Assembly: GCF_000092065.1 (NCBI RefSeq)
Contig: NC_009366.1
Coordinates: 254,001 to 318,000 of the forward strand
Direction of reading: 5' to 3'
DNA from: Ostreococcus lucimarinus CCE9901
Taxonomy: Eukaryota > Chlorophyta > Mamiellophyceae > Mamiellales > Bathycoccaceae
Length of the DNA stretch: 64,000 nt
The notes below the pieces were generated by a model. The model was not told where the DNA came from. It was given only the letters and a program-made list of their open reading frames with translations, and did not search any database. Positions 44,920 through 56,300 of this stretch are shown one piece after another. The translations under genes were made by a program, and so were the position numbers. How positions within the stretch are numbered: position 1 is the first letter of the stretch; every line of letters begins with the position of its first letter.

Positions 44920-46452
44920 ATGACGCAACGACCGGCGGATGCGGCGGCGTCGTCGTTCGGCGCGCGACTGCGACGCGCGGGCGTGAAAACGCTGCGGTTG
45001 CGCGTCAGCGGCGAGCGGGCGAAGCGTGGACTCGAGTCCGATAACGAGAGCGACTCGGACGACGACGCGGGAGCGCGGGATGGACCGTTCGTGATGCGGT
45101 GCGGGGCGGTCGGCGCGCGGGGCGTCGAGCGAGCGACGACGTTCGAGGCGTGGCGGCCGAGACGTGGGATGGATCGCGAGGAACTCGCGGAGAAGTACGG
45201 AGACGGAGGCTTGAAGAGGCACCGCGGGATGCACGGGGGGCTGGAGGAGGCGTTTCGGGGGAATAATATCGTCGTGCGAGGGACGCTCGACGGGGTGGAG
45301 TACGTGGGGAAGAATTTTACGCACGCGGCGAGCGGCATTGGGAGAGCGTACGAGCGCGAACGGGGGTACGACGGGAAGATGATGTTGGGGAGGCTGAAGA
45401 AAGCGTCGGGTGAGGATGATGGGGCGTACGAGTTGGAGTTGATGCCGATCGCTGGCGGGCGAGTGATTGACTTGGAGACGCGCTTGCGCAAGTACAATTA
45501 CACGGAGCACTCCAAGAGCGATTTGGCGGATATCAACGATCCGGCGGTTCGCGCGGAGATCAACGCGAAACAACTCGAAGCGTTCGCGTCGGACAAGCGC
45601 AAGCGCCAAGTGAATAGGCTGAACGCGGCGAGAAAATTGGACGAAGCTTCCATTGCGTCGCCGAAGCTCATGCAGGCGCACATCGCCGAGGGAGCGGCGA
45701 CGCTGAAGAGTCGCGCCGAACTCATCCTCGAGGCTGGGAAAACGCGGAATATTCCGCCTCACGAACCAAACGCGTTGAATTTGGACGAGGCGTACCCGAT
45801 TGCCTCCATGCCGTGCCATGCGTTGCTTCATAAGCTTCGGTCGAAGGATCTTTTGGAAAACGCCGACGGCGCTACCGATTCGGGCGAAGTCACGTTTGAG
45901 CCGCTCACGCTGGCTTTGGCGTCGTTGTGCCTCAAAACGGGCACAAAGCCCGAACTCAACAAACGCGCGCAGCTCATTATGTACGCCGACGCGCTGTGCA
46001 AGTTACTTGCGCGCGAACGAATCAAAGAAGCCAAGCCAAAGGCGACAGAGGACGCCGAGACGCCGACCGAGCCCTCGCATCGGTTCACGTTCACCAGCGC
46101 CGAAAACGTCGATCCGTTGCTTCAGGAGGCACTCATACATAGTTATATGGACGAAGACGTGGCGAGCGACGTTCGACAGTACGTCATGTCCAAACACAGA
46201 AGAGATCTCGTACGACTGCAAGTCATTCTCATCGCGCTTCGCCTTTGCCAGTGGACGCTGGAGATTGAGCTCGTGCGCCCGCACTTGAAAGTGGACTCGA
46301 AAGAGATGATGGCGTACACGCGCGAACTCGGGTGCAAATCCGTCAAGGGTGGGAAGAATCCTGTCGTGAAACTCGATCTCAACGGCAGAGCGTTGTCGAG
46401 CGTGCTTCCGGAGATTCGAGCGCGAGGGAAACGAGCGAAACCAAAAGAATGA
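44920..46452 (+). CDS. RPA49: RNA polymerase I subunit RPA49
   Basis: 510 aa from ATG 44920; the frame opens three bases earlier at a GTG. The middle shows RPA49-type features: RGTLDGVEYVGKNFTHA in the N-terminal dimerisation module (partner of RPA34) and RNIPPHEPNALNLDEAYPIA at about 287, a conserved linker block. The C-terminal half is helical and would be the tandem winged-helix DNA-binding part (RRDLVRLQVILIALRLCQWT, LSSVLPEIRARG). RPA49 with RPA34 acts in Pol I initiation and elongation on rDNA. A Ser/Asp/Glu stretch lies at about 40-55. The stop is 74 bp from that of the convergent Erv1-like gene. Confidence 0.82.
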   Translation: MTQRPADAAASSFGARLRRAGVKTLRLRVSGERAKRGLESDNESDSDDDAGARDGPFVMRCGAVGARGVERATTFEAWRPRRGMDREELAEKYGDGGLKRHRGMHGGLEEAFRGNNIVVRGTLDGVEYVGKNFTHAASGIGRAYERERGYDGKMMLGRLKKASGEDDGAYELELMPIAGGRVIDLETRLRKYNYTEHSKSDLADINDPAVRAEINAKQLEAFASDKRKRQVNRLNAARKLDEASIASPKLMQAHIAEGAATLKSRAELILEAGKTRNIPPHEPNALNLDEAYPIASMPCHALLHKLRSKDLLENADGATDSGEVTFEPLTLALASLCLKTGTKPELNKRAQLIMYADALCKLLARERIKEAKPKATEDAETPTEPSHRFTFTSAENVDPLLQEALIHSYMDEDVASDVRQYVMSKHRRDLVRLQVILIALRLCQWTLEIELVRPHLKVDSKEMMAYTRELGCKSVKGGKNPVVKLDLNGRALSSVLPEIRARGKRAKPKE

Positions 46453-46526
46453 ATAGCCTAAACCGACGTAAATTTTTAGCAAAGTTTCTACATTACACAA
46501 CACGACGATACTCTCGTAACGACGCG

Positions 46527-47060
46527 TCATCGCATCATTTTCCGCCGCCGCCCCTCGAGCGAGCACCCCGGCGACGCGTCCGACTCGTCGCACTCCAACT
46601 TGCTCCACCGCCCGTCCACCTTCGCGCAATCAAACCACGCTTTGCCCAGCGACGCGTTCACCTCGTTGTGCACCGCGCACATCCATCGCTGCAAAGCCAA
46701 CCCCGAGGAGCAATCGGGCGGATTCACGCGCACAATCTCCGCGAAATGCGCCGCGCACTCGCCGCACGGGTACGCTCGCGTGAGAATCATAATCAACTCC
46801 CGCGCGTCTCGCTCCTGCCGCCGCGTCGGTTCATCCGGGTACTGCGCCGCGAACGTGTGTAAAAACGTCCACGTCGCGCGTCCGAGGTCCTCCTTCGTCG
46901 TCTTCGTCGTCGACGTCGACGCATCGTCGTCGTCTTTCGCGTCGTTGAATTTCTTCGTCATCGACGCGAGCCAGCGCTGCGGCATCGCGCGCGCGCGCGT
47001 TCGCGCCGTCGTCCAGCGCCACGCGCGTTCGCGCTCGCGCGTTCCATCGCGCGACGCCAT
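46527..47060 (-). CDS. ERV1: Erv1/ALR-type FAD sulfhydryl oxidase
   Basis: 177 aa. Core: DLGRATWTFLHTFAAQYPDE, the redox CxxC in AYPCGECAAHFAEIV (Cys 99 and 102), and LALQRWMCAVHNEVNASLGK with the FAD-stacking HNxVN and the structural Cys pair spanning CSSGLALQRWMC. Erv1 oxidises Mia40 in the mitochondrial intermembrane space, passing electrons to oxygen or cytochrome c. Plant Erv1 keeps its shuttle Cys pair at the C-terminus as CxxxxC. Here the C-terminal pair is CDESDASPGC, with eight residues between, so the spacing is unusual. The N-terminus is Arg-rich. Together with the ERO1 fusion, this is the second FAD thiol oxidase in the window. Confidence 0.9.
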   Translation of the reverse strand: MASRDGTRERERAWRWTTARTRARAMPQRWLASMTKKFNDAKDDDDASTSTTKTTKEDLGRATWTFLHTFAAQYPDEPTRRQERDARELIMILTRAYPCGECAAHFAEIVRVNPPDCSSGLALQRWMCAVHNEVNASLGKAWFDCAKVDGRWSKLECDESDASPGCSLEGRRRKMMR

Positions 47061-47320
47061 CCCGCGTCGTCGTGTGCGCGTCGGCGCGTCGCGAACGCGC
47101 TCGACGCGCGCGCGCGCAAACCGGGCACTCCCGGGCAGCGCGTTCGCCGCGTCGCCGTCGCCGCGTCGCGCGCCTCGATCGTCGCGCGCCTCGATCGTCG
47201 CGCGTCTCGACGTGTCTCTCTCGCGCGCGCGGTCGAGCGACGCGCGCGACGCGCGAGGCGCGCGCGAGGCGCGACAACGCGACGCGTCTCTGGGACAGTT
47301 TCGACGAAGATGCGTTCGCG

Positions 47321-50300
47321 ATGAACGACGACGACGCGGCGATTCGAGGGTATCTCGCGCGTCTGCGCGACGTCGAGGGCGAGGGCGACGCCAGCGCGGT
47401 GGACGCGCAGGGCGTGCTCGTGGAACTCAAGGTGCGGCGACGACGACGACGACGACAGAAGGATGATGATTTGATTTGATTTGATTTGGAAACTGACGAA
47501 CGGTGACGTAGGAACGATGCGAATCGATCGCGAAGGAAGACGTGGCGCGTCTGGGGATCCCGGGTGCGGTGTTCGATCGGCGCGCGGGCGTGGTGGCGTT
47601 CGTGGAGGCGACGGATGGACGACGAGGGAACGCGTTCGCGACGGCGCGAGCCAAGGCGTTGGACTTGACGGGAGAGCTCGCGACGAGGATGGAGGGAATG
47701 GACGGCGATGATGGTGGGTTGGGATCGCGAGCCAGGGATGGGTTTGAAGTGATCATGATGACGTTTCGTAAGGAGACGTCGATGAGCGTGCGCTCGGGGG
47801 CGTTGAAGACGCTGTTGACGTTGGCGAGACGATACGCGGGCGAGATTGGACGAGGGACGATGCAGGCGTACGGACGGGCTTTGCGCAGAGATTTCGAGAG
47901 TTACACGAAAAATAGCAAGACGGTGAAAGGTTTGATATTGCGAGTCATCGGCGGTATGCACGAAGGGTTGCGACGCGAGGGTTTGACGCTCGTGACGGCG
48001 GAGGAAGCCATGGAGGACTCGAGTGCGCCGACGGCGAAGTGGTTGATGACGGCGTCGTGTCGCATTTTAGATGCCGCGCTGGACGATGAAGAAGACGTAA
48101 AGAAGGAGATTGTGCTCATGGCGAGCGCGTTATATGCGATTACGGCGTCCTTATCCGCGCGCGTCGCCGAAGAAGGTGCGGACAAGGCGAATTTTGCGCG
48201 CATTGTTCGCATCGTCGAGCACGCGGTGTCGTTGCGAGAGACTGGAACTCGAACAGACATGTCCAAGGCAGCGCTTGACTTAATCACCACGCACGCGCAC
48301 GCGTTGAGACACGAACTGGTGAAAATCTCTTCCAAGATGTTCGAGCTCCTGTTGAATTTGCGCACGCACAACAACAAGGAACTGGCTCGCTGTGCGGCAG
48401 CAGCGTACGAAGAGTTTTTACCTGCCATGCGTGACGCGTTCGTGTGCGATACGTTTTCTTCATCACGGGATTCCCGCGCAAAATTACTGGATGATATTTT
48501 AAAAGTCATCATGCGGATGCTAGACGACGAGAAAACGTCACAACGTGATAAGACGGCGTGCGTTCACGCATTGGGGAAATTCGCCGCGCCGGCGATGGAG
48601 TTGCTCTCCGACGACTACGCAGAGGTGAATACATACATGGAACGACTCGGCAAGCTCACGATGTACATCAAATTTCAGCAAGGAGAAAATGAGTTTCAAG
48701 AAAGATTCGAAAGCATTGAGCGTCAGGTGGCATTACTATCGGCTTTTAGCGACGTATTGCGATCTTCAAACGTTATGATTGACGAGGCGCTTCTAGAGAC
48801 TTTCGCTGGTTTGGTTGTTTGGATTTGGGAGCAGTACGCTTTCGAACTCGAGAGACGTAAACCTCAAATTCGTAACGCGTTGCTGAATTTGTTTGTCGTT
48901 CTCGCTTCCAAAGGTTGCGCTCTTCAGACACTCTTGACGCGCATCGGCTCTCAGCTTTTGTTCTTGACGCTCCGATTTTCTGAGCCGGACCCAATCGACA
49001 AAGTGCTGTGCAAAAACGATCCGGTACCGATGTGGCCTCGTTACGTCGATCTTTGGACGGCTCTCATCGGCGGCGGCAATGAATGCGCCGCAGGCGTTTA
49101 CGGTTGTTTCGTAAACGAGCTCCTCAACTTTTGCACTACGCTCGATCTTGGCATTGTGACGCCTACCGGAGAGGATTCGAATAGCGAACGAAACGCACGA
49201 ACCGATACTTCTACTAGCGATGATTTAGACACAACTTCAGTGGCGGTGAGCTTAGGCGACGACGCAAGCGCATCTAATCCGGGTGATATGTGCACCTTCT
49301 TACAGCTCGTAGAGTTCGCACAGCGAGTCATTGAGGAGTCCCCTGCAGACGCATTACTGCCTTGGGTGAACCATATCAGCACGAAATTAATGGCGATGGC
49401 TAATCGAAACAGCTCGATTTCTGCCTTTTACAAACTCATTGGAACGATCGTCAATGCCGCTGATCGCAGTGGATACTTTGGCAGACGAGATTCAGCCGAA
49501 GTGGAGCAAGTCGTCGCGCTGTTTCGAGAATTCTTACGAGATGTTTTGCAAGACACAAGACGATTCTCCGGCGAGCTGCTCGCGTCTGTGTTACAATTAC
49601 TATTGACACTCCCTTCGGTAATACTTCCGATTGAAAATTTGATAGCACCACTGTTGCGAGCCCTTGAACTTGGTCTACAACATCCTCCGGTGACGACAAT
49701 CGCTTTGAACACCCTCGAGCGCTGGCTCGATGGTAAGCATCTAGATGAGACTTCTCCGCACTTAGTACAGATAGCTAAACGCCTTAGTGCGTACTTGGAC
49801 AGCGCATCGAGTTCGAATGCGTTCTTTGGCGAAGTATACGAAAGCGAGGGTCGCGACAGGAAGAAAAAGCAGGCGAGCAAGGAGCAAGACGAAATGAGGC
49901 TCAAACGCGCGACTTTCATTCGGATCGTTAAAATTTTGGGCTCGATGGGTGGCGCAGCACACGGTTTATTGTCTGCAAAATCAAACAGTGAGCTCGACTC
50001 GCCGTGGGATTCTGACTCGAAGCTGTCGATGCCCATCGGTTTGGTTCGATCGTCTACAAAGTTATGGCTCGATAAATTACTTCCTCGCACTTCTCATTTG
50101 GCTATGTCTTCTCAAGATAGAGCGACAAAAATTGCTGCGTGCGAGGCACTTTATGGTTCAACTGTCTTTTTGATTGGCAGAAGCGCGCAAGGTCCGACGG
50201 CGTCGGCGGGCGATTTCACTCGCAGCGCATCTCAGTACCGCTCAATTTTCGAGAAACTTTTCCCAATAATTTTCGAATTGTCTGTCGATGCTGATGCAAT

Positions 50301-53300
50301 CTCCAGAAAGCTCTTCAGCGACCTTAGCTTCCAAATGACCAGATGGTATGCGAAGAGCCAAGCTCGTGAGTTGGACGTGACACTGTGTTTGTTTGACGCC
50401 TTAATCGAGGGACTGTCAAACACTTCAAAAGCCGGTGCCGTTCGTGATCTTTGCGCCTCACTAGTCGCAGAGTTGTTAGAGTGGAGTATAAAATATGTGC
50501 GAGATACGAAAGCGTTCGAAGGTACGGTAAATCACAGGTACATTCTGCGCACCTTGTTCGGATTGATGGGACACACGGGCTCAGCGCACAGATTGGGTGC
50601 GGTCACGGCGCTAAGAAAGTGTCTCAAGCATGTGACGAAGCATCGAAACTTGCTCGATGAATACGTTCTGGAAATACTTAACGTTACATTCAAAAGTATT
50701 GAAAGGTCGGGTGAACATTCTTTGACTGTTGGAGTTTCCACGAGAGGCGCTGATGTTGCTATGGCTATCGTTGTTCGCGAGATCCTACGCGCTATCCAGA
50801 CTCATGCGAAATGGCTCCTGCATTCACCGGGATCAACAGTGTCGAAATGTACTGACTCATTCATGCGAAGTCTACTCGAGCTCACCGCTAGCGGTGATGA
50901 TTTCTTGAGACGCGAGGCACAGCAGGCTTTTGCCACCATCGCGCCGCTGGCGCTTTCTGACGTCCGACGGTGGCTGCAAGGCAACTTGCATGTGATTTCG
51001 TCTTGCGTCGATGCTTCAGTTCCCGAAATGAAGGCGCTTGAGAATGGGAGCAAACGGCTGCTTAATAGATTTATCGCCGTCGTGCAGTGGTCAAGTTGGA
51101 CTATGTCCATGCATTTCACTGATTTGGAATTTTTCACCGCCTCGAGAACGACGCACTTTCATGCTGTCGGTCAATATTTAGATAGCATTTCTGGTAGACT
51201 CGAAAGTTCTTTCGTTCTAGAACAAGATACACCAGCCAATCAGACTGGTCATTTAGCTCGCGAAATTCTGGTTCTCTTTGATAGTATTTTGAACTCGCCG
51301 TGGAGTGGTGGCGATAAGGAAGCGCTCTTGGCGCTCTCCTTACCGCAAGAAAATGGAAACAGACGCGTGATCAAGCTGATATCGTCATCCATCTTCTACT
51401 CGCAAAACATTGCCAATGACGCTGATTCTAGTCGCAAATACCTTATGCCCGCTGCGGCACAGCTTCTGAGAACGCTTACAAAGGATCACGGTTCGAGCAA
51501 AGTTGCGCGACTAGGGGAAGAAGCATTTGCGTGTCTCAGAGGACTGATTGCGCTACCAAAGTTTGATCTCGGTGCGATCAATTTGGAGAACGCACAAGGT
51601 TGCATAGCCGCACAACGACTCGCCGACGGATATCGCGAGCTCGCGAATGTGCTCGTGCTACGCAGAATTCTACCACAGGAAGGTGAATCATCGGCAAAGA
51701 ATCTGACTCGTCGCGCGGCGACAGTCGTGCGTAATTTGTTCCACGCAAATCCTCCTCAGCGTGTGGTCGGCCAAGTCGTGATGCAGCTTTGTCTGCATCT
51801 TAACATAGCCCCTAGTGCTCTTCTTGACCTTCTTCTTGACAGGGTCCAAGATTCAGATGCGAAACTCGGTGAGACATTCTATCGCAATTACCGAGAACCC
51901 ATTCTGCGCGCATGCAAATATTCATTCGACGATTATGCCGGTGACTTGTTCAAAGTCGCTGGGGCGGACGTTCAATCACCCAGTGGTGCCGTCGTCACCG
52001 ACGTCATCGTCAGTGTGATTGAGCTCTCAATCCCAAAGGAAAACGCGACGCAAACTCGAAGTTTGGATGGAGGACGTGTACTGGCCACTCTGAAAAAGAA
52101 CATGTCGCATTTGTGTCATCTGTATGAGGATCACGAAGACGCCTCTGCCGTCGTGAAAAATACCTGTCATCAACGATTTTTGGCAATTCTTCGCGCAGCG
52201 GTGAAGCTAAATCGAGCGCTTGGATCGAGCCACGACTCGATTGCATCGGAGGACAGTTACACGAGTTTCTTAACTGTTATGGCTGGCTTGATGCGATGCG
52301 TGCGATGCGACTGCATCTCTCTGAGTTCGCAAGTTGATGCCGTCATGATCACCGCTGAGATTTTGGAGGGAATTAACATATCAAAATCATCTCGCGATGC
52401 GCTGGAAAAGAGTTTGAGTGATTCGTTGAAAAATATGGTCGTTCAAGAGCGATGTGATTCAACCACGTTCAAGAAACGTTTTCCATCAACAGTGAAAGCC
52501 TTCAAACAAGCGTTTTCCAAATACCAAGCACCATCGCTGATTGCTGCGCTTCTTCCGTTTTACGATGATTCAGATTCAAAGTCGGTCTTACTGGAAGAAG
52601 ATGTCACGGAAATACGATGGAATGCCGCTGTAGCGCAACAGATATGGCTCATTGCAGAGGATGAACATGTGGCAGTTGAGTCTCGCGCACTCGCCGTGTG
52701 TCGCATTCTTCCAAAACTTTTGTCGTCGAGCGACCCCACACAAGTCTTGGCGTTTTTCACGGATAATGCAAAAGCGATCGCGCAGGATATCGGCGGCGGT
52801 AAAACTGATATCCTATCGCGATTAAGGACTTTCGGTGTCTTGTCTGCGATGTACTCAAAGTGCACGAAGCAAGAAGTGATGGATGGACCTTGCGTGCAAG
52901 TTCCAAAACTGAATGCCCTCGTTTCAAAAGCTGTAATCAGCGAACTCAGTGGACACGGAACGGCAAGTAAATCGCTCTTAGGTCAAGAGAGTATCGCGTT
53001 GCACGCGACAAAAATGGCCTTTTCTGTCTTTGCGTCGCTGCTCACCTGCACACAGACAGATGTCAAGTTTTACGCCAAGTTATTTGAGAACGTTGCGTCA
53101 TGGAATAATCTGGTCGACCGGACAAAACGCGTGAAACTTGAGGCGACAATGGAAGTGAAACGAGCTCAACGAAACTTGAAAGCTGACGTGAGTACTACAC
53201 GGCTCAAATCGTTCACTTTGTCTTCAAATCTTGCGGCGATGTACTCCCTGAAACCGTCTGATACTGCCGAGAATGATAATCTCGCCGCCGACGAAGATAT

Positions 53301-56300
53301 TGCGCAACAAGACAACCATTCAAAAGGTACCCCGCGAGATGAACTCGAGGCTCACCCGGTGTCTGATGGCGTCTTTAAGATGCTAAAGCTCGTCGTAATG
53401 CGCGGTTTGACGGGCGATGCAAGTGGCTTGCGACCGGAGATGCAACTTTTGGAAATGGTTTCGTGTCTGCTGTACTCTCCCGCGGTTTTGGCTTCGGTCA
53501 AACTTCTCGTCGTCAAGGCGTTACTTAGATTAAACGATGATCTCACATCTGAGTCCAGTGGCGATGTCGGCATGACTGTTTTGATTACACAGCCATCGTT
53601 CCTGGCCGCGCACTCGGACCTTATGATTGCACTTCTCTCCGCGATGATTGAAATCACGAAGGAATCTGATGCCGCGTACGTGTCAACACCTTTGCGAAAA
53701 ACTATGAACATCGCGTTGGAGTGCGACAACTTGTGGTCTTCGAACTTTGAGGAAGCAAAAACGAGCATATTTGAGGCCACCGAGCTCGTCATCAAGAGTG
53801 GGTACTCGAGGAATGAAGACATCTTCAGAGAGAATCTCAAACTCTGCAGCAAGTTGTTCTCGCGTTTGCGTGACACCGCGCGAATGACAAGTACACCTAC
53901 GTCGCATTGCTTCCAAAGTTCGATGTATCAATTGCAACGACATCTTGAGTGCAAGCCAAAAGACCCCAGAAACACGAGTCTGGTGAAAGTATGTGCGCTT
54001 CGGAAGAAATTCGCTATTAAACTCATCGAGATATTAATCAACGCTGAAGCACCAGTATTGTGCGTTCGCGATACGAGTGTTTTCATCACGACTGCTCAGG
54101 GGAAGAAAATTGACGAAGAAATACCGTCACCTCTTTTGAATATTTTGTTGCGTTTTATCGATAAAGACGTTCGTAAGGGGTTGACAACGCTTGCTGCGTC
54201 GTTACTTGGTAGAATCATGAAAATCGATGGCGGTGTCGCTCAATGGCACAAATCCTTGCAAAAACAGTTAAAAGGTGTGAGTGACGACCTCTTACTGAAC
54301 ACGCTTGATCAAATCACGATAAGTTGTCCATCATTTGTGCACGATGCTGGATTCGCACCATCGATACAGTCACGTCTTGATACATTCTGGGGCGAACCGC
54401 GGTGCGTGGCGCTGCTGATTTTGACGAGAGATCACAGACCAGAACGGGTACAGTGGACATACGACCGACTATTGCCGTTCGTTGGTTCTCTATTGAAGCA
54501 GCGGGATTGCGAAGTCATGATTATACTTTTCGAAGCGCTCACGCGCGGCGCTCAGGCAATCACACGAACTCAGAGAGACGCAAATCATATCGAGCTATGG
54601 AAGAATGCTCTCGTTGAAGCAGACAATGCGGTGTCGATGGAAAGTGCTGTCAAAGTTCGCGAATCGCATACAAACTTGTGCATTGCCATTGCGGAGACGT
54701 ACCCTAAACTCATCAACGAATCGTCGTTGCAAGGTCCACTTTTACGAGCACTCGCCGATCCCGTGAGCTTGACTTGTCGACAAACGGCTTTACAATTTTG
54801 GAACAAGCGACTGCAATTCGATAACTTGGTCACGCGTCTTCACGACACCCTCCAATTGATTCCTCACGCGAAAGTAGAGAGTTTATGGCTCGCTGCAGCG
54901 TGCAGACTCTTATTTGCGGTACAAGAGATGAATCCGGCGTCAAGGGCTCCTTTGATTGACAACGACCTATCGGAGTGCGTGTTCACTTCGGTGAAGCTGG
55001 ATTCGTTGCGCCGCCGTGGAGCGTCTCAAACCATGGCTCCTTTGTTTTCAACTCAAGCGCAAGACCCGGACGCGGATGAGAAGCGAAGTGTCGTGCTCTC
55101 GACAATATTGGCAAACTTCAAACAACCTGCACGTGGTGACCCAACGATTGCGACCTCGCTTCCGTACGAGCTAGCGAATTTATTACAGTCGCAAGAGCAC
55201 GTCAAAGACTTTGGTGCGTTCCATGAGATTGCGCAAAATCTTGACATTGGAGCCAACAAAAAGAAGATCGACGATTTTCTGGTCGAAGAGATGAAAAACA
55301 GCGTCAAGCTGACTCGATCTTACAGGACAGGTGACTTACCTGACGTGAAAATATCGTGCCACGAATTGATTACGCCTTTCCTCCTCTGCGCTGAACGCGA
55401 TTCGGCAGTCGCATGCACGCTTCTCCGAGAGCTCGCGAATTCAGCACAGCATGAGTTTGCATTCATTCTAAAAGACCAAAATGATGCACGTCCAGCAAAG
55501 GAAGCGATGGCGATCGTGGCACAACCGCTGAAAGATTTCGTCGGAAGCATTGAAGGCAGGGATGCGTCGCTCGTTCGATTCATCCTTTCCTTGTGTGAAG
55601 TCATCCCACAAGCCGCGGAAATTCCTGTCGACCACGTCGTTCGACTCGCGACACGCGGTAGAAGTTTATCGAGTGGTGTCATCGCGATGGAGTCGATGAT
55701 CACGTCTGGTGATCAGTCACCGCAGACTTGGGAAGCTTTGGCTAAACTATACAGATCGCTGGGTTACGACGACGCCGCTTTGCTGTCGTTTGTGAACGCG
55801 TTTCCTCACCAGGAGGAGACGATGTGTGCGATTCGACAAGAGATGGCTGGCAATGTGCGAGATGCCGTGCAAGCGTACAAACACTTATTGAGTGCTGAAA
55901 TTGATCGATCTCCGCGAGAGAGCGAGTTTTTGAAACATGAATTTTTTCGCTGCGCCGAGCGGCTCGGAGAATGGGATGAAATCGGAAAACATCTCGAGGA
56001 CGTGCGAACTGGCGAGTTTAAAATCGAAGACTTGTCTTGCATTCCTGGAGAAGCTTCGGGTGGATCTAGTATTTGCACAGCATTTAGAGTCGCTCTTCGT
56101 CAACCTTTGGAAGACTGGTCGCCATTCTTGACCAAAGTTCTTCTGCAGGAGGACTCTACTCGCAAGTTGAAGCATCTCGGTGTAGAGATTGCGATGAACG
56201 CGCTGCTATCTGACAGTGCCGGCGACGATACTCGTGAGGTGCATGATGTATTGCAGCAAGTTTACCAAAGCTTCATAGACTCATGGAGCACGACCTGTAG

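Noticed and set aside
44755-45831. Minus-strand frame of 358 codons
   Set aside because: Antisense of RPA49; no family features.
46831-47961. Minus-strand frame of 376 codons
   Set aside because: Covers the Erv1 promoter and the antisense of the DNA-PKcs start; only Arg/Ser low complexity.
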